Source: Massilia sp. Root351
GTDB lineage: Bacteria; Pseudomonadota; Gammaproteobacteria; Burkholderiales; Burkholderiaceae_D
NCBI RefSeq assembly: GCF_001425045.1
Contig: NZ_LMDJ01000001.1
Location: forward strand, 621,859-685,858
DNA length: 64,000 bases
Direction: 5' to 3'
The notes beneath the pieces are model-generated. The model did no database searches. It had not been told where the DNA came from and saw only the letters and a program-made list of their open reading frames with translations. Positions 14,838 to 24,400 of the stretch are shown here, piece after piece (the first letter of the stretch is position 1; each line of letters starts with the position of its first letter). Made by a program: the position numbers and the translations under genes.

Positions 14838-16094
14838 ATGCAAACTCGCCGCACATTCATCGCCACCTTCACGCAGATCGCCGCCGGCGCCGCCATGCTG
14901 ATGGGAGGCGTTTCCGCGCAGGCCGCCGACACCATCAAGGTCGGCATCCTGCATTCGCTGTCGGGCACCATGGCCATTTCGGAAACGTCGCTCAAGGACG
15001 TGGCCCTGATGACCATAGACGAAATCAACGCCAACGGCGGCGTGCTGGGCAAGAAACTGGAAGCCGTGGTGGTGGACCCGGCCTCCAACTGGCCGCTGTT
15101 CGCCGAGAAGGCGCGCCAGCTGATCGCCAAGGACAAGGTCGCCGCTGTCTTCGGCTGCTGGACTTCGGTGTCGCGCAAGTCCGTGCTGCCGGTGTTCAAG
15201 GAGCTGAACAGCATCCTGTACTACCCGGTGCAGTACGAAGGCGAGGAGCTGGAGAAGAACGTGTTCTACACCGGCGCCGCGCCCAACCAGCAAGCCATCC
15301 CCGCGGTGGAATACCTGATGAGCAAGGACGGCGGCGCCGCCAAGCGCTTCGTCCTGCTGGGCACCGACTACGTGTACCCGCGCACCACCAACAAGATCCT
15401 GCGCGCCTTCCTGAAGAGCAAAGGCGTGAAGGACAGCGACATCGACGAGGTCTACACCCCGTTCGGCCATTCGGACTACCAGACCATCGTGGCCAACATC
15501 AAGAAATTCTCGGCCGGCGGCAAGACGGCGGTGATCTCCACCATCAACGGCGACTCCAACGTGCCGTTCTACAAAGAGCTGGGCAACGCCGGCCTGAAGG
15601 CGACCGACGTGCCGGTGGTGGCGTTCTCGGTAGGCGAGGAGGAGCTGCGCGGCGTGGACACCAAGCCGCTGCTGGGCCACCTGGCGGCGTGGAACTACTT
15701 CGAGTCGGTGAAGAACCCGGTCAACTCGGAGTTCATCAAGAAGTGGAAGGCCTACGCCGTGGCCAAGAAGCTGCCGAACGCAAACACCGTGGTGACCAAC
15801 GACCCGATGGAAGCGACCTACGTCGGCATCCACATGTGGAAGCAGGCGGTGGAAAAGGCCGGCACCACGGATACCGACAAGGTAATTGCGGCGATGGGCG
15901 GCCAGAGCTTCAAGGCGCCGTCCGGCTTCACCCTGACCATGGACCCGACCAACCACCACCTGCACAAGCCGGTGATGATAGGCGAGATCAAGGGCGACGG
16001 GCAGTTCAGCGTGGTTTGGAAGACCAAGGCCCCGCTGCGCGCCCAGCCATGGAGTCCTTTCATCAAGGGCAATGAAGGCAAGCAGAAGATGTAA
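14838..16094 (+). CDS. urtA: Urea ABC transporter substrate-binding protein
   Basis: A 418-residue periplasmic binding protein of the type-5 (Leu/Ile/Val-like) fold. The signal (MQTRRTFIATFTQIAAGAAM) holds a twin-arginine-like RRTFIA motif, so Tat export is possible. After cleavage near AQAADTIKVGILHSLSGTMA the domain is full length, with UrtA hallmarks FGCWTSVSRKSVLPVF, LNSILYYPVQYEGEE and NDPMEATYVGIHMWKQAV. The ATG at 14838 has GAGGA 5 bases upstream; a longer open frame upstream merely overlaps the porin. It captures urea and hands it to UrtBC. Short-chain amide binding proteins (FmdD) are close relatives and cannot be excluded. Confidence 0.93.
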   Translation: MQTRRTFIATFTQIAAGAAMLMGGVSAQAADTIKVGILHSLSGTMAISETSLKDVALMTIDEINANGGVLGKKLEAVVVDPASNWPLFAEKARQLIAKDKVAAVFGCWTSVSRKSVLPVFKELNSILYYPVQYEGEELEKNVFYTGAAPNQQAIPAVEYLMSKDGGAAKRFVLLGTDYVYPRTTNKILRAFLKSKGVKDSDIDEVYTPFGHSDYQTIVANIKKFSAGGKTAVISTINGDSNVPFYKELGNAGLKATDVPVVAFSVGEEELRGVDTKPLLGHLAAWNYFESVKNPVNSEFIKKWKAYAVAKKLPNANTVVTNDPMEATYVGIHMWKQAVEKAGTTDTDKVIAAMGGQSFKAPSGFTLTMDPTNHHLHKPVMIGEIKGDGQFSVVWKTKAPLRAQPWSPFIKGNEGKQKM

Positions 16095-16104
16095 AGGAAC
16101 GCCG

Positions 16105-16131
16105 GCGCCCAGTGTCGGGCGGGCTGGGCGC
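16105..16131 (+). promoter_or_regulatory. Intercistronic stem-loop between urtA and urtB
   Basis: GCGCCCAG (16105-16112) and CTGGGCGC (16124-16131) form a perfect 8-base-pair stem with an 11-base loop, 10 bases after the urtA stop. Nothing else is seen in the 141-base gap. Such stems commonly protect binding-protein mRNA or partly terminate transcription, giving more UrtA than membrane subunits. Confidence 0.55.
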
Positions 16132-16235
16132 TTGCGCCGTAACCCGCCACCACAGGCCACCGGCGGCTCATGGCAGGTTGCGCGTGCAGGCACGCCGACC
16201 CGCCCTTCGTACAGCATGACAACCCGGCATATCCC

Positions 16236-17831
16236 ATGAAACGAATTCTGCTAACAGCGCTGCTTTGCCTGCACGCCTTGGGCGTGCATGCCGCAATTTC
16301 TCCGGCGTTGCTCGCGCCGCTGGCCGGCGACGATCCCGACGCGCGCATCGAAGCGGTCGGCAGGATCGCCGCGCTGGCCGATGCCGATGCGCTCAAGGTG
16401 CTGCAAGCGCTGAACGGCGACACGCTGTACGCCACGCCGGACGGCGCCATCCTGGTCGTCGACGGCGACAAGGCCTGGAACCCTGCCACCGGCGCCACCG
16501 GCCCCGTGCCGGACGGTGTGGACGGCGTGGTCGTCAACAATCGCCTGCGCGGTGCGGTCGAGGGCGCGCTATCCGGCCTGGCGCTGCTGTCGCCGCAGCG
16601 CGAACAGCGCCTGGCCGCAGCGCTCCAGCTGCAAGCCAAATCCGCCGACCCCGCGCAAGCGCCGCTGGTACGCAAGGCCTACGCGCTGGAGCGGGACGCG
16701 GACATCAAAACCATCCTGCAAACCCTGGTCGCCACCGCCGACCTGCACTCGCCCGACGCCGCCGTGCGCCGCGCCGCCGTGGCAAGCCTGGCCGACACCG
16801 GCGGCGCCGCGCTGCGCCCTGTGCTGCAAGCCATGCTGGTACAGGATGGCGGCAGCTTCGCCGAACCCGATCCCTCGGTGCGCAGCGCCGCCGTGGACGC
16901 GCTGAACCGCATCGACAGCCGCATCGCCCGCACCGAATTCGTCGGCAACCTGTTCTACGGCGTGTCGCTGGGCAGCGTGCTGCTGCTGGCCGCGCTCGGC
17001 CTGGCCATCACCTTCGGCCTGATGGGCATCATCAACATGGCCCACGGCGAGCTGCTGATGATAGGCGCCTACACCACCTATCTGTGCCAGTCGCTGTTCC
17101 GCAATTACTTCCCGAACGCGCTGGACTGGTACCTCGCCGCCGCGCTGCCGGCCGCCTTCCTGGTCGCGTTCGCGGTCGGCGTGGCGCTGGAGCGCACGGT
17201 GATCCGCTGGCTCTACGGCCGGCCGCTGGAAACCCTGCTGGCCACCTGGGGCATCAGCCTGATGCTGATGCAGCTGGTGCGCACCATTTTCGGCGCGCAG
17301 AACGTGGAGGTGGCCAACCCATCGTGGATGTCCGGCGGCGTGACCGTGCTTGGCTCGCTGGTGCTGTCGTACAACCGCATCGCCATCATCGCCTTCGCCA
17401 TCATCGTGGTGGTGGCTGTGTGGCTGATCCTGAACAAGACCCGCCTCGGCCTGTTCGTTCGCGCCGTCATGCAGAACCGGCGCATGGCCGACTGCGTGGG
17501 CGTGCCCACCGGCCGCATCGACATGATGACCTTCGGGCTGGGCTCCGGGATCGCCGGCCTGGGCGGCGTGGCGCTGTCCCAGCTTGGCAACGTCGGGCCG
17601 GACCTGGGCCAGGCCTACATCGTCGATTCCTTCATGGTGGTGGTGCTGGGAGGCGTCGGCCAGCTGGCCGGCACCGTGATCGCCGCGCTGGGCCTGGGCG
17701 AAGTGAACAAGTTCCTGGAACCGCTGGCGGGCGCCGTCATGGCCAAGATTTCCATCCTCGTATTCATCATCATCTTCATCCAGCGCCGGCCGCAAGGACT
17801 GTTCGCGATGAAAGGCAGGAGCGTCGAATGA
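16236..17831 (+). CDS. urtB: Urea ABC transporter permease UrtB
   Basis: A 531-residue permease. A signal-like N-terminus (MKRILLTALLCLHALGVHAA) is followed by about 210 residues of Ala/Asp-rich, HEAT-like helical repeats predicted to be periplasmic, then the membrane domain from about residue 240 (FYGVSLGSVLLLAALGLAIT, FGLMGIINMAHGELLMIGAY) with about 8 helices and the loop EAA-like region near GVPTGRIDMMTFGLGSG. The N-terminal extension is normal for proteobacterial UrtB but absent from short LivH-type permeases. The ATG at 16236 fits the signal peptide. The stop overlaps the urtC start (ATGA), so translation is coupled. Confidence 0.95.
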   Translation: MKRILLTALLCLHALGVHAAISPALLAPLAGDDPDARIEAVGRIAALADADALKVLQALNGDTLYATPDGAILVVDGDKAWNPATGATGPVPDGVDGVVVNNRLRGAVEGALSGLALLSPQREQRLAAALQLQAKSADPAQAPLVRKAYALERDADIKTILQTLVATADLHSPDAAVRRAAVASLADTGGAALRPVLQAMLVQDGGSFAEPDPSVRSAAVDALNRIDSRIARTEFVGNLFYGVSLGSVLLLAALGLAITFGLMGIINMAHGELLMIGAYTTYLCQSLFRNYFPNALDWYLAAALPAAFLVAFAVGVALERTVIRWLYGRPLETLLATWGISLMLMQLVRTIFGAQNVEVANPSWMSGGVTVLGSLVLSYNRIAIIAFAIIVVVAVWLILNKTRLGLFVRAVMQNRRMADCVGVPTGRIDMMTFGLGSGIAGLGGVALSQLGNVGPDLGQAYIVDSFMVVVLGGVGQLAGTVIAALGLGEVNKFLEPLAGAVMAKISILVFIIIFIQRRPQGLFAMKGRSVE

Positions 17832-18979
17832 GCCTCAGTCTATATACTCCCCGCGCCTGGAGCGCGATCTGCGCGGTGGTGGCGGTGGCCGCGCTGCTGC
17901 CGCTGCTGAACCTCGTGTTCCCGGCCGGCCATGCGCTGCACGTTTCCAGCTATGCCATGGGCCTGGTCGGCAAGTTCATGTGCTATGCGCTGGCCGCGCT
18001 GGCGCTGGACCTGGTGTGGGGCTACACCGGCATCCTGTCGCTGGGCCACGGCGTGTTCTTCGCGCTGGGCGCCTACGCGCACGGCATGTACCTGATGCGC
18101 GCCATTGGCCGCGACGGCGTCTACCAAAGCACGCTGCCGGACTTCATGGTCTTTCTCGACTGGAAAACCTATCCCTGGTACTGGTCCATGACGGACAACT
18201 TCTGGTACTGCATGGCGCTGGTGGTGCTGGTGCCGGGCGTGCTGGCCTTCGTGTTCGGCTACTTCGCCTTCCGCTCGCGCATCAAGGGCGTGTACTTCTC
18301 CATCATCACGCAAGCCATGACCTACGCCTTCATGCTGCTGTTCTTCCGCAACGACACCGGCTTCGGCGGCAATAACGGCTTTACCGACTTCAAGCGCATC
18401 CTCGGCTTCAGCGTGACGGCTCCCGGCACCAAGGCGGTGTTGTACCTGGTGACGCTGGCCTTCCTGGTCGGCGCGCTGCTGCTGTGCCGCTGGATCGTCA
18501 CTTCGAAGCTGGGCCGCGTGCTGCAGGCCGTGCGTGACGCCGAATCGCGCCTCATGTTCATCGGCTACAACCCGCTGTGGTTCAAGCTCTTCGTTTGGAC
18601 CTTGTCGGCGGTGCTGTGCGGCATAGCGGGTGCGCTGTACGTGCCGCAGGTGGGCATCATCAATCCGTCCGAAATGTCGCCGGCCAACTCGATCGAGATG
18701 GTGATCTGGGCGGCGGTGGGCGGGCGCGGCACGCTGGTTGGCCCCATCATCGGCGCGTTCACCGTAAACGGGCTGAAAAGCTGGTTCACCGCGGCGTTCC
18801 CGGACCTGTGGCTGTTCGCACTGGGGCTGCTGTTCATTCTGGTTACGCTATTCATGCAAAAAGGCATACTGGGCCTGGTGGAAAAACTGAAGCGCGGCGC
18901 GCCGCCGCCGGAACCTGCACCGGCGCCCGCAGCCGATACGGCGCCGCACGCAAGCGCGCCTGCCAAGGAGGCCGCATGA
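17828..18979 (+). CDS. urtC: Urea ABC transporter permease UrtC
   Basis: A 383-residue LivM-type permease, the second half of the urea channel with UrtB. About ten transmembrane segments are visible, with the family motif LDLVWGYTGILSLGHGVFFA near residue 60 and RSRIKGVYFSIITQAM and VGGRGTLVGPIIGAF further on. The C-terminus has a disordered Pro/Ala-rich tail (about 30 residues) beyond the last helix. It starts within the urtB stop codon and its own stop overlaps the urtD start in the same ATGA manner, so the three genes form one tightly coupled unit. Confidence 0.95.
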   Translation: MSLSLYTPRAWSAICAVVAVAALLPLLNLVFPAGHALHVSSYAMGLVGKFMCYALAALALDLVWGYTGILSLGHGVFFALGAYAHGMYLMRAIGRDGVYQSTLPDFMVFLDWKTYPWYWSMTDNFWYCMALVVLVPGVLAFVFGYFAFRSRIKGVYFSIITQAMTYAFMLLFFRNDTGFGGNNGFTDFKRILGFSVTAPGTKAVLYLVTLAFLVGALLLCRWIVTSKLGRVLQAVRDAESRLMFIGYNPLWFKLFVWTLSAVLCGIAGALYVPQVGIINPSEMSPANSIEMVIWAAVGGRGTLVGPIIGAFTVNGLKSWFTAAFPDLWLFALGLLFILVTLFMQKGILGLVEKLKRGAPPPEPAPAPAADTAPHASAPAKEAA

Positions 18980-19752
18980 CCGTCAAACGCGAAGGCCTGG
19001 ACACGGAGCATGGCATCATCCTGTATCTGGACGACATCACCGTGTCTTTCGACGGCTTCAAGGCGCTCAATAAACTGAGCCTGAACATCGGCGTGGGAGA
19101 GCTGCGCTGCATCATCGGTCCCAACGGCGCTGGCAAGACCACCATGATGGACGTCATCACCGGCAAGACGCGGCCCACCTCCGGCAGCGCCTTCTTCGGC
19201 CAGACCTACGACCTGGCGGGCATGACCGAATACGATATCGCGCACGCCGGCATCGGCCGCAAGTTCCAGCGGCCCACGGTGTTCGAGCAGCACACGGTGT
19301 TCGAGAACCTGGAGCTGGCCGCCAAGATGGACAAGCGTGTGCGTCCGACGCTGTTTGCCCGGCTCGGCTCGGAGCAGCGCGACAAGATCGCCGAGATCCT
19401 GCGCCTGATCCGCCTCAACGGCCAGGAGGAGCGGCTGGCCGGGCTGCTGTCGCACGGCCAGAAGCAATGGCTGGAAATCGGCATGCTGCTGATGCAGGAG
19501 CCGCAGCTGATCCTGCTGGACGAACCGGTGGCCGGCATGTCGGACGCGGAAACCGCGCGCACAGCCGAGCTGCTGAACGAGTTGCGCGGCAAGCATTCCA
19601 TCATGGTGGTGGAGCACGACATGGGCTTTGTCGCCGAGATTGCGCAGCAGGGCGAGGTGACGGTGCTGCATGAGGGATCGGTGCTGGCGCAAGGCCGCAT
19701 GGATCAGGTGCAGGCCGATGAACGCGTGATCGAAGTCTATCTGGGACGCTAG
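18976..19752 (+). CDS. urtD: Urea ABC transporter ATPase UrtD
   Basis: A 258-residue LivG-type ATPase. Walker A is GPNGAGKTT, the signature is modified to LLSHGQKQWLEIGMLL, where LSHGQ stands for LSGGQ as usual in this subfamily, and Walker B is LILLDEPVAGM; the switch His follows in VVEHDMGFV. The start at 18976, overlapping the urtC stop, is preceded by AAGGAGG and gives MTVKREGLDTEHGIILYLDD. It drives urea import together with UrtE. Nothing unusual. Confidence 0.95.
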   Translation: MTVKREGLDTEHGIILYLDDITVSFDGFKALNKLSLNIGVGELRCIIGPNGAGKTTMMDVITGKTRPTSGSAFFGQTYDLAGMTEYDIAHAGIGRKFQRPTVFEQHTVFENLELAAKMDKRVRPTLFARLGSEQRDKIAEILRLIRLNGQEERLAGLLSHGQKQWLEIGMLLMQEPQLILLDEPVAGMSDAETARTAELLNELRGKHSIMVVEHDMGFVAEIAQQGEVTVLHEGSVLAQGRMDQVQADERVIEVYLGR

Positions 19753-19760
19753 GGAGCCAT

Positions 19761-20459
19761 ATGCTGCAAGTAGAACAAGTGAACCAGTACTACGGCTCGT
19801 CGCACACCCTGCGCGGGGTCTCGCTGTCGGTGGAGAAGGGCGAATGCCTGACGCTGCTGGGCCGCAACGGCGTGGGCAAGACCACGCTGCTCAAGTGCCT
19901 GACCGGCGTGCTGCCGGTGGCGCGCGGCAAGGTGACGTTCAACGGGCGCGACATCACGCGCCTCAAGCCGCACCAGCGCGCGGCGGCTGGTATCGCCTAT
20001 GTGCCGCAGGGCCGGGAAATTTTCGCGCGCCTGACGGTGCAGGAGAATCTGCAGATGGGCATGGCAACGCTGTCGCGGCGCGAAGCGTCCACCATCAGCG
20101 GCGAAGTGTACGAGCTTTTCCCTGTGCTGAAGGAGATGCTGGGACGGCGCGGCGGCGACCTGTCGGGCGGGCAGCAACAGCAGCTGGCCATCGCGCGCGC
20201 GCTGCTGGCCAGGCCCAAGCTGATTATCCTCGACGAGCCGACCGAGGGCATCCAGCCGTCCATCATCAAGGACATCGAACGGGTAATACGGCTGCTGCGG
20301 CAGCGCGGCGATATCGGCATCCTGCTGTGCGAGCAGTACTTCGACTTCGCGCGCGCGCTGGCGGACAAGTTCGTGGTGCTCTCGCGCGGAGAAGTGGTGG
20401 CCGCCGGCGCGCCGGACGACATGGACGGCGAGGCCGTGCGGCGGCACCTGGCGGTGTAG
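19761..20459 (+). CDS. urtE: Urea ABC transporter ATPase UrtE
   Basis: A 232-residue LivF-type ATPase, the second nucleotide-binding subunit. Walker A GRNGVGKTT, signature LSGGQQQQLAIARALL and Walker B LIILDEPTEGIQPSII are intact; EPTEGIQPSI is the UrtE form. It begins 8 bases after the urtD stop with AGGGAG upstream. It is the last gene of the porin-urtABCDE operon and its end faces the LuxR response regulator across 16 bases. No clear terminator is visible there. Confidence 0.95.
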   Translation: MLQVEQVNQYYGSSHTLRGVSLSVEKGECLTLLGRNGVGKTTLLKCLTGVLPVARGKVTFNGRDITRLKPHQRAAAGIAYVPQGREIFARLTVQENLQMGMATLSRREASTISGEVYELFPVLKEMLGRRGGDLSGGQQQQLAIARALLARPKLIILDEPTEGIQPSIIKDIERVIRLLRQRGDIGILLCEQYFDFARALADKFVVLSRGEVVAAGAPDDMDGEAVRRHLAV

Positions 20460-20475
20460 CGCAGCTGCCGCCGGC

Positions 20476-21450
20476 TCAGGCGCTCGCCACCATCGCGCCC
20501 GAGTCGGCCGAGCCGCGCAGCTTGTTCATCGCCAGCGACGCGGCGGCGGTGCGTGTCTCCACGCCCAGCTTCTCGAACACGTGCTCCAGGTGCTTGTTCA
20601 CCGTGCGCGGGCTGGTGCCGAGAATGTCGCCGATGTCGCGGTTGGTCTTTCCCTTGATGACCCAGTGCAGCACCTCCGACTCGCGCATGGTCAGCTTGAA
20701 CAGCGCCACCAGCGCCTGCACCTGCGCCGCGTCCGACTCTTCGCGCAGCACCACCATCCACTGCTCCGGGTTGCCCAGGTCGCCCGCGCTGAAGATCAGC
20801 CGTTGCGCGCCCTGGATCACGTTGAGCGGCGGATAGTCCAGGCCCGCCTGGCGCGCTTGCACGGTGGCCGCCAGCCACGCCGTCAGCTCGGCCGGCGTAT
20901 CGGCCAGTTGCCCGGTGCCCGGCAACGCGAAATAGTTTTGCATCAGCTGCCGCGCCAGCGGCGTTTGCCAGACGATGCGCCCGGTGCGCGGCCCGATCGC
21001 CAGGGTGGCGTTGCCGAACGCGTCCAGCGCGCTGCGGGCCTGGTTCATCAGCCGCGCGGTCTGCAAGTGCGCCGCGATACGCGCCAGTACTTCGCTCTGC
21101 CGCACTGGCTTGGTCACGTAGTCGGTGCCGCCGGCGCTGAAGGCTGCCAGCACATGCTCGGTTTCGGTCAGCCCGGTCATGAAGATGATGGGTACATGCC
21201 GCGTGGCGATCTGCGCGCGCAGCTGGCGGCAGGTTTCAAAGCCGTCCATGCCCGGCATCACCGCGTCCAGCAGGATGATGTCCGGCACCGCTTGCGCGCA
21301 GCGTTCCAGCGCGTCCGCGCCGCTGTTCGCCACCAGTACCGTGAAGCCCGATTCGTCCAGTGCGTCGTGCAGCACCGCCAGGTTTTCCGGCACGTCGTCG
21401 ACGATCAGCACCAGGTGGCCGGGGCGGTGCTCAAATTGCTTCGGTATCAT
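20476..21450 (-). CDS. LuxR-type response regulator of the permease-kinase
   Basis: A 324-residue two-component regulator. REC occupies residues about 12-130, with the acidic pair in LIVDDVPEN, the phospho-acceptor Asp62 in IILLDAVMPGMDG and the Lys of YVTKPV. A middle PAS-like segment (about 145-240, FGNATLAIGPRTGRIVWQTP) is followed by a LuxR-type HTH (about 255-315, LTMRESEVLHWVIKGKTNRD, then IGDILGTSPRTVNKHLEHVF). Its start at 21450 lies inside the end of the permease-kinase gene (20-base overlap), so they are coupled and cognate. Probable targets are the convergent urt operon and nearby nitrogen genes; this is inferred from position. Confidence 0.92.
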   Translation of the reverse strand: MIPKQFEHRPGHLVLIVDDVPENLAVLHDALDESGFTVLVANSGADALERCAQAVPDIILLDAVMPGMDGFETCRQLRAQIATRHVPIIFMTGLTETEHVLAAFSAGGTDYVTKPVRQSEVLARIAAHLQTARLMNQARSALDAFGNATLAIGPRTGRIVWQTPLARQLMQNYFALPGTGQLADTPAELTAWLAATVQARQAGLDYPPLNVIQGAQRLIFSAGDLGNPEQWMVVLREESDAAQVQALVALFKLTMRESEVLHWVIKGKTNRDIGDILGTSPRTVNKHLEHVFEKLGVETRTAAASLAMNKLRGSADSGAMVASA

Positions 21451-24400
21451 GTTGTTCTCCCAAGTCTTGGTCTGTTTCGCTGCATTGCTCCAGCAGCCGC
21501 GCCATTGCATCCAGCTGGAAGCGGGCGGCGTGGCCACGCATGGCGGCGATGAAGGCCGAGTATTGCGGGCCGAGCGTGGCGATTTCGTCGAGCTGGTGGA
21601 CAATGCCGCGCACATAGCCCAGCTTGAGCTGGGCGCGCAGTTCCACCAACTGGGCGGCGGGCGGGAAGAGCAGCACGGGCGGCGGCGCCGTCTCCGCAGC
21701 GGCAATCTCGCTGCTGATGCTTTTCGGCCCCGCGTGCGATATCCACTCCAGCTGCAGCCGGCGGCCAATCCAGTCCAGCAGCTCCGCCACGTTCACCGGC
21801 TTGACGAAGAAGTCCTCGGCCGGGATCGCCGCCGGGTTCTCCAGCCCCTTGTCGTACGCGTTGGCCGACACGATGGCGATCGGCACTTCGGAGCGGTGCA
21901 CCTGGCGGATGATGCGGCTGGCCTCCCAGCCGTCCATGCCGGGCATGGCCAGGTCCATCAGGATCAGGTCCGGGCCGAGGGCGGCATAGTTGTCCACGCA
22001 GTCCGCGCCCGACACGGCCTGCGCCATCTCGAAGCCCAGCGGTGCCAGTATGTTTACCAGCAGCTCGCGGTCCACGCGCTCATTGTCCACCACCAGCACC
22101 TTGCGGCGGCGGCCCGCGTAGCCGGTACGCACCGCTTCGGGCGCGCCGTCCGCGCGCGCTTCCGTGTGCACGCGCGGCAGCATCAGCTTGATCTTGAACA
22201 CGCTGCCGCTGCCCGGCGTGCTGTTGAGCGTGAGTTCACCGCCCATCAGCTGCGTCAGCATCTTGCTGATCGGCAGGCCGAGGCCGGTGCCGGCGGCGCC
22301 CGCGTGCTCGCCGGCGCTGCCGCGCGTGAACGGCTCGAAGATGGACTCGCGTTCATGTTCCAGAATGCCCGGACCGCTGTCCTCCACCTCGAAGGCCGCC
22401 ATGTCGCGCGCGTAGCGCACCCGGAACACGATGCCGCCGCGCTGGGTGAACTTGACCGCGTTGCCGAGGATGTTGATCAGGATCTGGCCCAGCCGCTTGC
22501 GGTCCGCGCGCACCACGCGCGGCAGCTCGCCGGTCAGTTCGTAGCGGAACGACAGTCCTTTGGCGCCGGCCTGCTGCTCGAACATGCGCACGATCTGGCC
22601 GATGAAGTCCGGCAGCTTCACTTCCTTGATGTTGAAACTGAGCTTGCCGCCCTCGATGCGCGCGATGTCCAGCGTGCCTTCGATCAGCGACAGCAGGTGT
22701 TCGCCGCTGCCGCGTATCACGCGGATGGCCTGCTGGCGGTGCTCCGGTATCGACGGGTCGTTGTCGAGCAGCTGCGCGTAGCCGAGGATGCTGTTGAGCG
22801 GGGTGCGGATTTCGTGGCTGATGCCGGCGATATAGCGGCTCTTGGCCTGGTTGGCCTGGTCGGCCTGCTTCTTGGCCTGCTGCAGCTGCGCGTCGGTGCG
22901 GCTGTGCAGTTCGATTTCGCGGGTCAGCAAGCCGGTCTGGCGGTTCGATTCCTCCTGCGCCACGCGGCGGCTCTCGCTGGTGAGCACCAGCCACCACGCC
23001 ACGATGCCGCTGGCCAGCAGCAGCGCGCCGAAGATCTTGATGAAGGCCAGCCGCAGTTGCGGCAGCATGGTGGAGCCGGCCTGGAGCAGCAGCCGTTCCT
23101 CGTGCACGTAGATCAGTCCCAGCAGGCCGCCCAGGAACAGCAGCGTCACCATCATCAGCAGCAGGTAGTGGCCAAGGCCGCTGGTGATGTAGGGCCACAT
23201 GGACTTGGGCAGCAGCGCCTTCATGGCGCTGTCCCACTGCTCGGTGAAGCGCGCGTGCGGCTTGCACACGTCGTTGCAGCGCGCGTCCAGGCAGCAGCAC
23301 AGGGAGCAGATCGGGCCCTGGTAGGCCGGGCAGTGCGCCATGTCTTCCGACTCGTACTCCCTGGAGCAGATGCAGCAGACTTTGCCGAGCGTGGCCGCCG
23401 GCGCCGGCTGGCGGGCAATGTAATACTTGCCCCTGGTGGCGATGGCGATCAGCGGCGCGGCGGCAAAGGCGGTGCCCAGTGCGATGAAGGCCGAGAAGGC
23501 TTGCGCCTGCGCGCCGAACAGGCCGGTGAACGCCGCCACCGACAGCACCGACGCCAGCACCATGGCGCCCACGCCCACCGGGTTGATGTCGTACAGGTAG
23601 GCGCGGCGGAACTCGATGCCCTTGGGGCTCAGTCCCAGCGGTTTGTTCACCACCAGGTCCGCCACCACGGCCGTCACCCACGAGATGGCGATATTGGAAT
23701 ACAGTCCCAGCACCTGGTCCAGCGCCTGGAACACGTCCAGTTCCATCAGCAGCACGGCGATCAGCGCGTTGAACACGGCCCACACCACGCGTCCCGGATG
23801 GCTGTGCGTCAGACGCGCGAAGAAGTTGGACCACGCCAGCGAGCCGGCGTAGGCGTTGGTCATGTTGATCTTCACCTGCGAGATGATGACGAAGCAGGCC
23901 GTCACCAGCACGGCGGCGGTGGGGCTGGCGAACACCTGCTGGAAGCCGGCCAGGTACATCTGGTTCGGGTTGATCGCCTGTGCCAGCGCCACACCGCTGT
24001 TAATCGCCAGCAGCGCCAGCAGCGCGCCGCCCAGCATCTTGGCGATGCCGAGCACGATCCAGCCGGGGCCGGCGGCCAGCACGCCCAGGTGCCACTGGAT
24101 GCGGTTCCTGGCCGTCTTTTCCGGCATGAAGCGCAGGAAGTCCACCTGTTCGCCGATCTGGGTGATGAGCGCCACGCCGACGGCGGTGGCGGCGCCGAAG
24201 GCCAGCATGTTGAACTGGCCGTTGCCGGGCGACTGGCCGGCGAACTGCCCCAGTTGCGTGAGCAGCTCCGGCTGCTTGACCGCGATGGCGATAAACGGCA
24301 GCACCAGCAGCAGCAGCCAGACCGGCTGCGAAATCATCTGGATGCGGCTGATCAGGGTCACGCCGTGCGTCACCAGGGGGATCACCACCAGCGCGCTGAC

